A DNA stretch of 64,000 nt from Pedobacter metabolipauper (GTDB lineage Bacteria > Bacteroidota > Bacteroidia > Sphingobacteriales > Sphingobacteriaceae): contig NZ_SNYC01000004.1 of NCBI RefSeq assembly GCF_004362715.1, positions 558,001-622,000 of the forward strand, given 5' to 3'. Shown one piece after another: positions 35,879-44,456 of this stretch. Position 1 is the stretch's first letter. Every line of letters begins with the position of its first letter. The notes under the pieces are model-generated. The model made no database searches. It was not told the origin of the DNA and worked only from the letters and a program-made list of their open reading frames with translations. The translations under genes were made by a program, and so were the position numbers.

Positions 35879-37036
35879 TTAAACTTTTATAATGATTTTT
35901 CGGTTGTACATGATCCAAAGAATGATCAGCCAAAATAGAACAAAGGAGATGGCCCAGGCCAGGGATGCATTTATTGGAGAGAAGTATTCTGTGTAAGGCG
36001 CATATAACCAGGTTTGCAGGCTTATTTCTGAGCCGTCGGCCCGATTTAATTTGATCATGTTCAAAATCCTTGGTATGAGGCCGGACAGAAAGAAAACCGT
36101 GATTGCATTTACACCATACACCACAAATGGCCTGGTAAATTTATTGTACTGCTGCACATCAATGATCCAGTAACACAATGCCAGGATCATCGTAGCCAGT
36201 CCACCGGTATATAAAACATAGGAGCTTGTCCACAAGGCCTTGTTGATCGGAAATTGAAGATCCCACAATAAGCCTAAAAATATAGCCGCAGTGCCTGCAC
36301 AGAATAACCAGGTTACTTTGGTTGCCGCATCACGGTCTTTCCGCCTGAGGTATGCGCCCACCAATACTCCGAATAATCCGGTTGCTATTGCAGGTAATGT
36401 GCTGAGTATGCCCTCAGGATCCCAGGTTTTGGCTGATTTCCACAAATGGGCTTCTGTTAACAGGCTGCGGTCTAACCAGGCACCTAAATTTGTTTCTTTT
36501 TCGAGGTTTGCATAACCTGTTCCGGGAACCGGCACAAAGGTCATCAAAGCCCAGTATACGGCAAGGATCAGGATCAGGATCCTGAAAATGTTCTTTTCTG
36601 AGTTTTTAAGGAATAGGATTGAAGCGATGAAAAAGACAACTGCGATTCGCTGCAGTACTCCTGGAATGCGAACGTGCTGAAAGGCATCAACAGGGTCTGT
36701 GAATACTTTTGGGAACAGGGATAGGAATAGCCCGAGGCCAAATAAGATCAGGGCTCTTTTGAATGCTTTTAAGATAATTTTTGAATGGATTGCCGGATCT
36801 TCTTTTTTACTGCCCATGGCATAGGCGATGGAAACGCCCACAATGAATAGGAAGAATGGGAAGACAAGGTCTGTTGGGGTACATCCATTCCATTCGGCAT
36901 GTTCCAGCGGGGCATAGATATGCCCCCAGCTTCCCGGGTTGTTTACCAGGATCATTGCAGCAACGGTAGCGCCTCTAAAAAAATCCAGTGACAGTAATCT
37001 TGCAGAGTTGGGGTTTACGGTTTGGCTTTTTGTCAT
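35879..37036 (-). CDS. NagX-like membrane acyltransferase (HGSNAT/DUF5009 family)
   Basis: The 385-residue polytopic protein has about ten transmembrane helices. Its N-terminus RLLSLDFFRGATVAAMILVN, followed by NPGSWGHIYAPLEHAEWNGCTP and TDLVFPFFLFIVGVSI, matches the heparan-alpha-glucosaminide N-acetyltransferase family, called NagX in amino-sugar loci of several bacteria. It probably acetylates or transports an amino-sugar compound at the inner membrane. It lies 53 bp downstream of nagB-PIG-L in the same direction, so the two appear to form an operon. Its function in amino-sugar use is inferred from context. Confidence 0.85.
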   Translation of the reverse strand: MTKSQTVNPNSARLLSLDFFRGATVAAMILVNNPGSWGHIYAPLEHAEWNGCTPTDLVFPFFLFIVGVSIAYAMGSKKEDPAIHSKIILKAFKRALILFGLGLFLSLFPKVFTDPVDAFQHVRIPGVLQRIAVVFFIASILFLKNSEKNIFRILILILAVYWALMTFVPVPGTGYANLEKETNLGAWLDRSLLTEAHLWKSAKTWDPEGILSTLPAIATGLFGVLVGAYLRRKDRDAATKVTWLFCAGTAAIFLGLLWDLQFPINKALWTSSYVLYTGGLATMILALCYWIIDVQQYNKFTRPFVVYGVNAITVFFLSGLIPRILNMIKLNRADGSEISLQTWLYAPYTEYFSPINASLAWAISFVLFWLIILWIMYNRKIIIKV

Positions 37037-37089
37037 TATTATACCTATTAATCGCTACTACCGGGTGGTAATAGCGATCATAAATATAG

Positions 37090-39009
37090 TTAAAATTTAT
37101 ATCGAACAAAGGCTTCCATAGCTTCGTACTCAGCCAGGCCTAAATCATCATAAGCCTGGGCAGTATCTCTGTTCCGGTCTTCTGCCCTTTGCCAGAATTC
37201 ACGGGCATCATCGCCGGGAAAAACGGCCCTGTCCTTTTGCGACTGGTGTTTAAATATGGCGAATTTCTTTTTCTCTACTTCCTGCGGACTAAGTGGTACG
37301 GCCATTTCGATCTCGTAGGTTTCAAATTCTTTCCAGGCTCCGCGGTACATCCATACCCAGCAATCGGCTACCCAACTTTCTGTTTTTTTGAGTCGCTTTA
37401 ATGCTTCTATAATGATGTTAAAGCATACAATATGTGTTCCATGCGGGTCTTCAAAATCACCGGCAGCGAATACCTGCTGTGGTTTTACTTTTTGAAGAAG
37501 GTCCATCGTTAACTGAACATCGAGTTCTGTAACGGGATTTTTCTGATTTTTTCCGCTTTCATAGAAAGGCAATGCCATAAAGTGAATGTGGTCGTCTTCC
37601 AAACCACAGAAGCGGGCACCTGCAATGGCCTCACCTTTTCTAATCAGCCCTTTTACAGTTTGTATTTCTGGGGTATCAACCTGGTTGGGTTGTTTCTTTT
37701 CCATGAAAGAACGCATATCCTGGTACAGCGTATTCAGTTCGGGTTTGCTTGCACCCATCTTTTCAGAAAAGTCGATGCTGAACTCTACGAAGCGAAGCAC
37801 ATCATCATCCCATACTGCGGTATTTCCAGAAGTTTGATAGGCGACATGTACCTCATGCTGCTGATCTACGAGACGGATAAATGTGCCGCCCATAGAAATT
37901 ACATCGTCATCCGGATGCGGAGAAAAGATGATGGATCTCTTTTTAGATGGTTCTGCTCTTTCTGGTCTTTGAGAGTCATCTGCATTGGGTTTTCCACCCG
38001 GCCATCCGGTAATGGTATGCTGTAATTTATTAAATATATGGATGTTGATGTTATAAACTGGTCCTTTATCCAAAGCCAGCTGTGCCATACCGTTGTTGTT
38101 ATAATCGTCTTCGGTAAGTTTTAGAACAGGTTTCTTCAAAAAGTTTGCAAGCCAGATCACTGCTTTTCGGCTAATGGTTTCTTCCCAAATGCAATCTTTA
38201 ACCAGCCATGGGGTATCAAAGCGGGTTAGTAAAGAAGCGGCATCTTCATCTAAGATGAATTCTACATGTTCTGATAACTGCAGATAGGTTGCCGGTACTT
38301 CACTGGAGATCTCTCCTTCTACGGCTTTTTTAATGATGGATGCCTTTTTACGGTTCCATGCCATCAATATAATTTCACGGGCTTTAAATATGGTTCCGAT
38401 ACCCATGGTGATGGCTTTTGTAGGCACAAAAGATTTACCTCCAAAATCTCTTGCTGCATCACGTCTGGTTAAATCATCAAGGGTAACCAGCCGGGTTCCG
38501 GAATTGGGTGCAGAGCCCGGTTCGTTAAAACCGATGTGACCGGTACGTCCGATCCCCAAGATCTGAATATCCAGACCGCCAACATCACCAATCTTTTTCT
38601 CGTATTCCAGGCAAAAGGCAGGAATGTCTTCCAGGTTCAAGGTGCCGTCAGGAATATTGATGTTGTTTTTGTCGATGTCAATGTGATCGAACAAATGATC
38701 GTTCATAAAAGAAACATAACTCTGGGCGGCATCAGGCTGCATCGGGTAATACTCGTCCAGGTTAAACGTAACCACATTTTTAAAACTTAAACCTTCTTCT
38801 TTATGCATTCTTACGAGTTCTGCATAAACGGCTACAGGGGTAGCACCGGTTGCCAGACCTAAAACGGCAATGTCATTGTTTTTTTGTTTTTCTTTAATGA
38901 GGTTCCCAATACGCTGAGCGACACTAAGAGATGCTTTTTGAGGGTTTTCAAAGACAGAAACGGGCAATTTTTCAAAGCGCGTTTCTTCCAGAAGATTTAA
39001 TCTTGCCAT
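37090..39009 (-). CDS. nagB: Glucosamine-6-phosphate deaminase fused to a PIG-L (LmbE-like) deacetylase domain
   Basis: The 639-residue protein is bipartite. Residues 1-270 are a NagB deaminase: LATGATP, FNLDEYYPM (83-90, general base Asp) and GIGRTGHIGFNEPGS (152-166, catalytic His). Residues about 357-600 are a PIG-L zinc deacetylase with SPHPDDDVISMGGTF (HPDD at 365-368) and HGTH further on. NagB converts GlcN-6-P to fructose-6-P and ammonia; the PIG-L half could deacetylate an N-acetylglucosaminyl substrate first, perhaps replacing NagA, which is absent here. This fusion recurs in Bacteroidota. It is divergent from anmK. Confidence 0.92.
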   Translation of the reverse strand: MARLNLLEETRFEKLPVSVFENPQKASLSVAQRIGNLIKEKQKNNDIAVLGLATGATPVAVYAELVRMHKEEGLSFKNVVTFNLDEYYPMQPDAAQSYVSFMNDHLFDHIDIDKNNINIPDGTLNLEDIPAFCLEYEKKIGDVGGLDIQILGIGRTGHIGFNEPGSAPNSGTRLVTLDDLTRRDAARDFGGKSFVPTKAITMGIGTIFKAREIILMAWNRKKASIIKKAVEGEISSEVPATYLQLSEHVEFILDEDAASLLTRFDTPWLVKDCIWEETISRKAVIWLANFLKKPVLKLTEDDYNNNGMAQLALDKGPVYNINIHIFNKLQHTITGWPGGKPNADDSQRPERAEPSKKRSIIFSPHPDDDVISMGGTFIRLVDQQHEVHVAYQTSGNTAVWDDDVLRFVEFSIDFSEKMGASKPELNTLYQDMRSFMEKKQPNQVDTPEIQTVKGLIRKGEAIAGARFCGLEDDHIHFMALPFYESGKNQKNPVTELDVQLTMDLLQKVKPQQVFAAGDFEDPHGTHIVCFNIIIEALKRLKKTESWVADCWVWMYRGAWKEFETYEIEMAVPLSPQEVEKKKFAIFKHQSQKDRAVFPGDDAREFWQRAEDRNRDTAQAYDDLGLAEYEAMEAFVRYKF

Positions 39010-39040
39010 CTAATTGTTTGTTAAATTTTGTACGGAGCAG

Positions 39041-39070
39041 TAAATATAGGGACTCTAACGGCTTTATCAA
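39041..39070 (-). promoter_or_regulatory. Promoter for nagB-nagX
   Basis: On the minus strand, TTG (complement of 39068-39070), a 19-bp spacer and TATATTTA (complement of 39041-39048) fit the Bacteroidota consensus with one change at the last base. The box lies 31 nt before the nagB ATG at 39009. Confidence 0.45.
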
Positions 39071-39144
39071 ACTTTATTTAATTGGTACATGGTCAACAGA
39101 AAAAGGGGACGATTTTGTTATCTTGGCCTAAATTTCATCACCTT

Positions 39145-40344
39145 ATGAATGCAAATTGGGATAAAGTTTTTCAGATCATTAATAAACCGGAGCGGAGGAT
39201 TATCGGCCTGATGTCTGGTACTTCACTGGATGGGCTGGATATTGCGCTATGTGCGGTTAAGGGAAAAGGTTCAGATACTTCTGTGCGTATTCTTGAATTT
39301 AAGACGGTGCCTTATACCGATGGTTTTAAGAAAGACATTAAATCTATTTTCTCCAAAAGGGATGCAGATCTGCAAATGATCAGCCTGATGAATGCGCAGA
39401 TCGGACTTGTGCATGGCGGGATGATTTTAGAGGCGATTGCTTCCTGGGGCCTGAAGCCTGATGATGTAGATGTGATTGCGAGCCACGGGCAGACGATCTT
39501 TCATGCGCCTCAGTCCTTACATGGACTGGAAGGCTATCCGAATGCGACTTTGCAGATTGGGGATGGTGATCACATTGCCGTGAAAACCGGAATTGTGACC
39601 ATCGCTGATTTTAGACAAAAGCATTTAGCTGCCGGTGGAGAGGGAGCACCCTTAGCTGTTTATGGTGATTATCTGTTGTTTTCTAAACCTGGAGAAGACC
39701 GCATCATGCTAAATATTGGTGGTATTGCAAATTTTACCTATTTGCCAGGTAACGGGGATGCCTCAAAGGTATTCTCTACGGACCTTGGGCCGGGCAATAC
39801 GATCATGGATCAATATGTTCAAAAAAACTATCCGGGATTATATTTTGATAAAGACGGATCAATTTCTGCATCTGGAACTTCAAACGGACTGCTGTTGGAT
39901 GCACTCATGAAGGAAGATTTTCTGGATGCCGGGTTTCCTAAAACTACGGGTCCGGAATTGTTTAACTTAAGTTATCTCGAAAAAGCTCAAAAGCAGTCGG
40001 CCACTACTGATCTGAGTACTGCTGATGTAATGGCTACGCTATGCAACTTTACGGCCAGGGTAATTGTTCGTGCTGTTGAGCGTTGTTTTGGGGTAGATAA
40101 TACCTTTTCTATGTATATGAGCGGTGGCGGGATGCACAATCCTGAATTGGTAAGGAGGCTAAACGAGGCTTTACCCGGGGTTGCTTTTTACACCACTGCG
40201 TCACTTGGAATTGATCCCGATGCAAAGGAGGCTGTGCTTTTTGCCGTGCTGGCGAATGAGACGCTGGTTGGTGATGTCGTTAATTTTGGCGACCGCCAGG
40301 GCGTACCTGCGGTATGTATGGGCAAAATTTGTTTACCTTATTAA
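39145..40344 (+). CDS. anmK: Anhydro-N-acetylmuramic acid kinase
   Basis: The 399-residue sugar kinase opens and phosphorylates 1,6-anhydroMurNAc to MurNAc-6-P during peptidoglycan recycling. Family features: GLMSGTSLDGLDIALC (phosphate loop), SHGQTIFHAP, ATLQIGDGDHIA, TIADFRQKHLAAGGEGAPLA, MLNIGGIANFTYLP, STDLGPGNTIMD and MYMSGGGMHNPEL. I start at ATG 39145 (MNANWDKVFQ). It is divergent from nagB-PIG-L and overlaps the convergent deoR-family gene by 4 nt. MurQ, the next enzyme, is not in the window. Confidence 0.93.
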   Translation: MNANWDKVFQIINKPERRIIGLMSGTSLDGLDIALCAVKGKGSDTSVRILEFKTVPYTDGFKKDIKSIFSKRDADLQMISLMNAQIGLVHGGMILEAIASWGLKPDDVDVIASHGQTIFHAPQSLHGLEGYPNATLQIGDGDHIAVKTGIVTIADFRQKHLAAGGEGAPLAVYGDYLLFSKPGEDRIMLNIGGIANFTYLPGNGDASKVFSTDLGPGNTIMDQYVQKNYPGLYFDKDGSISASGTSNGLLLDALMKEDFLDAGFPKTTGPELFNLSYLEKAQKQSATTDLSTADVMATLCNFTARVIVRAVERCFGVDNTFSMYMSGGGMHNPELVRRLNEALPGVAFYTTASLGIDPDAKEAVLFAVLANETLVGDVVNFGDRQGVPAVCMGKICLPY

Positions 40345-41087
40345 AGGATCTGAATGTCTTTAACCCGGTAAGGGTCTAGTACGGCATCATTAGCAGGAAG
40401 CTCTGTAACGAGGTACTGGATATTTTGCAGCGCAGCTACCTTTAACCGCAGTGAGATCCCTAATTTTTCTGAGATGCAGAGTACGGCTGTTCTTCTGGAT
40501 GCGCTGAACATTGTCTTTTTCAATTGATTGATTTCCCAGTCGGTATCCGTTAATCCGTCTGTTGGATGCAAGGCACTGGTTCCGAGGAGGCAGAGGTCTG
40601 GGGTAATTTCAGAGATCTGGGTAATTACATGTCCGCCATACGTTACCTGTGAGTTTTTTGAAAACAGCCCTCCAATAAGGATCACTTCTATTTTCGAATA
40701 CTTGGCAAGCTCTATGGCTACAAAGGGGCTTACCGTAAAAAATGTAGCATGCAATGTTTCGGGTAACTGCTTGGCCAATTCGATGATGGTCGTTCCCCCG
40801 CCGGTAAGGATAACCATTCCGTCTTTGATCAGCGGGATCGCTTTTTTGGCGATTTCTATTTTCGCATCTTTTGCATAAACGGTACTGTCATCAAAGGAAG
40901 ACTGGTAAGATCTGGACAGGGCACCGCCATGAACTTTATACAGCTGCTTATCTTCTGCAAGTTCTTGTAGGTCGCGTCTGATGGTATCTTCAGAAACGTT
41001 CAGTAATTGAACAAGATCTGATGTAAGCACACGATTGTGAAGATTAATCTGGCGCATTACAAAGTCATGTCTTTCTTTTTTTAGCAT
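40341..41087 (-). CDS. DeoR/GlpR-family transcriptional regulator
   Basis: The 248-residue protein has an N-terminal winged helix (1-57) with the DeoR signature VLTSDLVQLLNVSEDTIRRDLQELAEDKQLYKVHGGAL, and a DeoR C-terminal sensor domain with GMVILTGGGTTIIELAKQLP, which binds sugar phosphates in the family. It is divergent from the first susC gene (242 bp between starts), the typical place of a local regulator. It may control itself, the SusC/D cassettes, nagB and anmK, with GlcN-6-P or MurNAc-6-P as plausible effectors. Targets and effector are inference. Confidence 0.9.
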   Translation of the reverse strand: MLKKERHDFVMRQINLHNRVLTSDLVQLLNVSEDTIRRDLQELAEDKQLYKVHGGALSRSYQSSFDDSTVYAKDAKIEIAKKAIPLIKDGMVILTGGGTTIIELAKQLPETLHATFFTVSPFVAIELAKYSKIEVILIGGLFSKNSQVTYGGHVITQISEITPDLCLLGTSALHPTDGLTDTDWEINQLKKTMFSASRRTAVLCISEKLGISLRLKVAALQNIQYLVTELPANDAVLDPYRVKDIQIL

Positions 41088-41151
41088 CTGTTTTCGGTTT
41101 GGGCTAAAATAAATAAAAATAATCGAACTAAGTAATGCGGTTTTTTGCAGG

Positions 41152-41182
41152 TTTGTGCAATATTAGTTTGTGTAACAAGAAT
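41152..41182 (+). promoter_or_regulatory. Conserved block A upstream of the first susC
   Basis: TTTGTGCAA at 41152-41160 followed by ATTAGTTTGTG and TAACAA (ending near 41178) is repeated at 47031-47060 before the second susC, as TTTGTGCAA, ATTAATTGGTG and TAACAA. Within it TTTGTG recurs with 15-bp period (41152 and 41167). A possible -7 box TATTTTAT follows at 41195-41202. It is a candidate operator shared by both cassettes. Confidence 0.55.
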
Positions 41183-41220
41183 AAAATACTGCTTTATTTT
41201 ATAAATAAGTCAAAAACATT

Positions 41221-41270
41221 TATGATATTTACTAAACCGTTGATTTTTTGCGTGTAATTGCGTGTTTATG
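41221..41270 (+). promoter_or_regulatory. Conserved block B with TTGCGTG direct repeat upstream of the first susC
   Basis: These 50 bp match 47101-47150 at about 40 positions by my count, including an identical TGATTTTTTG and the ends TTGCGTGTTTA. TTGCGTG occurs at 41248-41254 and 41258-41264, 10 bp apart, one helical turn. The block lies 60 bp before the susC ATG, either at the transcription start or in the 5' leader. Confidence 0.6.
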
Positions 41271-41329
41271 CAGGGAGTCTGACTATCAACCATCAAACAA
41301 AACTTAAATTATTAACCAAACTGTCGTTT

Positions 41330-44300
41330 ATGAAAAAAAAACTACACTTATTTATTGTAGTATGTTTTTTGCTTAGTGCGCATGCATTTGCCCAGCAGAA
41401 AACGATTACAGGAAAAGTAACCTCATCTGATGATGGATCTACGATTCCGGGTGCTTCGATTAAAATTAAGGGAACTACGAATGCAGTTCAGACCAATGTA
41501 ATCGGAACCTATTCGATTAAGGCCAATTCGGGTGATGTATTGGTATTCAGCTATGTTGGAATGGTGACACAGGAACGTACAGTTGGAACAGATGCGGTAA
41601 TCAATATTGTGCTAAAATCTGATGCCAGTTCGTTGGATGAAGTGATTGTTACGGCTTATGGTATTGACCGGAGCAAAGAAAGTTTGGGTTACTCAGCGCC
41701 TACTATTAAGGGTGATGAAGTAACAGCAACGGGAAGAGAAAATTTTCTGAATGGTTTAGCGGGCCGGGTTGCAGGTCTGTCTGTAAATCCTACTTCCGGA
41801 GATCCGGGTGCCTCTTCTCAGATCATATTAAGAGGCATTGTATCAATAAGCGGTGACAATACACCGTTAATGGTTGTTGATGGTATTCCGATTGATAACT
41901 CGGTAATGAGTCAGACAAATACAGCCAGTTTAACGGGTAACAACAGGAGCCAGGATTATACCAACAGGGCTGCTGACATTAATCCTGCAGATATTGAAAG
42001 TTATACGATCCTGAAAGGCCCTGAAGCGACTGCATTGTACGGTAACCTTGGTGCCAGTGGTGCGATTGTGATTACTACTAAAAAAGCGAAGGCCGGCAAA
42101 GCTTCTGTGAGTTATAATGGATCTCTTCGGGTTGAAAGCGTCAATAACGCCCCTGAAGTACAAACCGTTTATAGTCAGGGTGATGCTAACGGCGTTTTTA
42201 ATGGTGGATCTACCAATTATTTTGGGCCTAAATATCCTGAAGGACAAAAGATCTATGATAATGTAGCCAGTTTCTTTGAAACCGGAACTGCACAAAAGAA
42301 CAATTTGGTTTTAGAGGGCGGTAAAGAGTCCTTTACCTATCGCTGGTCGAATGAGTTTGTGAATAATAAGGGAACGATACCCACTACACAGTATAAAAGG
42401 TTTGTGACTTCACTGGTTGGAACGGCAGCTGTTTCTAATGCAGTTAAAGTAACCACACGCTTTAGCTATACCAACGCTTATAATAAAAAAGCAAATAAAG
42501 GGGGATCAGGTTACCTAATGGGACTTTTGCGTTTTCCAAGCAGGTATGATGTGAACAATTGGATAGATCCGCTTGGTAATCGTCTGCTAACGACCGGTAC
42601 GATATACAGTGAGGTGGATAATCCATTTTGGGATGTGAATAAAAATGTGTCTGATGACCGCACCAACAGTCTCTTAGGAAACTCTACGATTAATATTAAA
42701 CCTACAAAGTGGTTAAATATCAATGCCATTTTAGGTACGAATATTTCCCATACAGATGGGATGTATGTATATCATACCCAGTCATATTCAGGATCAGGTA
42801 CTGCTGCAGTACCCCGTGGTGGAGTCGTAAATACCTATCAGAAGCTGAATAGAAGGTTTGATGGATCATTAACGGCATCTGCTACACATAAGTTTGGTCA
42901 GTTCAATAATACCTATATCATTGGTGGTAACTTCTCTGATGTGAATAACAACCAAAATTCTGCAAGGGGACAAAATATGTTTGATCCCGATTTCAACAGT
43001 ATCAACAATACGCTTCCGTCTACACAATCTGCCCGCCTTTATATTGAGCGTTATAGAAATGCAGGTGTATTTGCGCAGGCTATTTTGGGTTATAAATCTT
43101 TGATGTACCTGACGCTTTCCGGAAGGGTTGATGCGGCATCGCGCTTGCTGCCAAATGATCCTTATTTTGCCTATCCTTCGGTGAGTTATGCTTTTAATTA
43201 TACTAAACTGAATGCGCTGAAGGACTTGTCCTGGTTAAGTAATGGTAAGTTAAGGGCCTCTTATGGTATAACCGGCAAGGAGCCATTTAAAGTGTATTCT
43301 TTGGGTACACGTTTAGTAACTACAACAAGTACAGGTGGTGGGTTTACCTATGACCTGGCCAATGGCGGTAATCCGGATCTTGTTCCGGAACAAACCCGGA
43401 ATTTTGAGACCGGTTTGGAGGCCAGCTTTTTTAAAGACCGGATTGGAATAGATTTTACTTTTTACAAACTAAATAGCCATAAGCAAATCATCACACCGAG
43501 GATCAGTTATGGAACAGGGTCTGTAGTCAGGATTATGAATGGCGGTGATGTAGAGAACAAGGGCGTAGAGTTTCAGCTAAGGGGATCGCCGCTGCGGTCT
43601 GAAAATTTAAACTGGGACATGATCTTTAATTTTACACATAACAAATCAAAGGTTAATGCAATTGCAGACGACCTTCCTGAATACTATGAATCTGATTCAT
43701 GGATTGGTGATGGTATCCGCAGTGCAGTTTATCCGGGTTCAAGTACCGGGGCAATTGGTGGCTGGAAAAACTTGAGAAATAATAATGGAGACCTGTTGAT
43801 TAATCCTGCTACCGGACTTCCGTCCCTGGCCAGCGATCAGGATTTTTATTTGATTGGAGACCGGATGCCTAAATTTACATTGGGCTTCTCCAATAGTTTA
43901 AATTATAAAACATTAACGCTTTCTTTCCTGTTCGATTTGAGAGTTGGGGGTGATGTGTATAACCAGACCCAATATGAACTTTATAGAAGAGGCTTAAGTA
44001 TTAAAACATTAGATCGCGATGTACCGAGAGTAATCACTGGTGTACTTAGGGATGGTTTGGAAAATACAGCCAATCCAACGCGGAATACCATTGCCGTAAC
44101 GCCTGCTGTAAACAGTAACTATTACAGCTCAACTACTGCAGGTATTGCACCGGAAATGTTTGTTGAACACAATATTAAATCCCTGCGCTTAAGAGATATT
44201 ACAGTTGCTTATGATTTTCCTGCCAGGCTAACCAGCAAAACGAAATTCATTTCCGGGTTTGGTTTATATGTTACGCTAACGGATGTTTTCCTGATTACCA

Positions 44301-44431
44301 ATTACTCTGGTATGGATCCTGATGTAAACGGTAATAACCCTAGTGTGGGCGGTTACGGTGGTTATGGTATTGATTTTGGGAATATGGGACGACCTCTGGG
44401 TGTGAACATGGGACTTCGTATTAAGTTGTAA
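41330..44431 (+). CDS. SusC/RagA-family TonB-dependent outer-membrane transporter (cassette 1)
   Basis: The 1033-residue protein has a signal peptide ending HAFAQQ, a carboxypeptidase-regulatory-like domain (KTITGKVTSSDDGSTIPGAS, about 23-105), the TonB-box-like linker SSLDEVIVTAYG, a plug (ITLRG-like IILRGIVSISGDNTPLMVVDG and ILKGPEATALYG) and a 22-strand barrel ending in LGVNMGLRIKL. It lacks an N-terminal STN domain, so it is not coupled to an anti-sigma factor. It imports a ligand captured by the SusD lipoprotein, 25 bp downstream. The ATG at 41330 gives the signal peptide; the longer frame from 41258 overlaps regulatory DNA. Confidence 0.93.
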   Translation: MKKKLHLFIVVCFLLSAHAFAQQKTITGKVTSSDDGSTIPGASIKIKGTTNAVQTNVIGTYSIKANSGDVLVFSYVGMVTQERTVGTDAVINIVLKSDASSLDEVIVTAYGIDRSKESLGYSAPTIKGDEVTATGRENFLNGLAGRVAGLSVNPTSGDPGASSQIILRGIVSISGDNTPLMVVDGIPIDNSVMSQTNTASLTGNNRSQDYTNRAADINPADIESYTILKGPEATALYGNLGASGAIVITTKKAKAGKASVSYNGSLRVESVNNAPEVQTVYSQGDANGVFNGGSTNYFGPKYPEGQKIYDNVASFFETGTAQKNNLVLEGGKESFTYRWSNEFVNNKGTIPTTQYKRFVTSLVGTAAVSNAVKVTTRFSYTNAYNKKANKGGSGYLMGLLRFPSRYDVNNWIDPLGNRLLTTGTIYSEVDNPFWDVNKNVSDDRTNSLLGNSTINIKPTKWLNINAILGTNISHTDGMYVYHTQSYSGSGTAAVPRGGVVNTYQKLNRRFDGSLTASATHKFGQFNNTYIIGGNFSDVNNNQNSARGQNMFDPDFNSINNTLPSTQSARLYIERYRNAGVFAQAILGYKSLMYLTLSGRVDAASRLLPNDPYFAYPSVSYAFNYTKLNALKDLSWLSNGKLRASYGITGKEPFKVYSLGTRLVTTTSTGGGFTYDLANGGNPDLVPEQTRNFETGLEASFFKDRIGIDFTFYKLNSHKQIITPRISYGTGSVVRIMNGGDVENKGVEFQLRGSPLRSENLNWDMIFNFTHNKSKVNAIADDLPEYYESDSWIGDGIRSAVYPGSSTGAIGGWKNLRNNNGDLLINPATGLPSLASDQDFYLIGDRMPKFTLGFSNSLNYKTLTLSFLFDLRVGGDVYNQTQYELYRRGLSIKTLDRDVPRVITGVLRDGLENTANPTRNTIAVTPAVNSNYYSSTTAGIAPEMFVEHNIKSLRLRDITVAYDFPARLTSKTKFISGFGLYVTLTDVFLITNYSGMDPDVNGNNPSVGGYGGYGIDFGNMGRPLGVNMGLRIKL

Positions 44432-44456
44432 ATTATTAAAATATAAAGTTTTAATT

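Noticed and set aside
37582..38025. 147-codon plus-strand frame inside nagB-PIG-L
   Set aside because: It lies fully within the intact minus-strand coding sequence and has no family resemblance.
39085..39126. TATCTTGG box as the anmK promoter
   Set aside because: It deviates from TAnnTTTG at a core T and the nearest TTG is 34 bp away.
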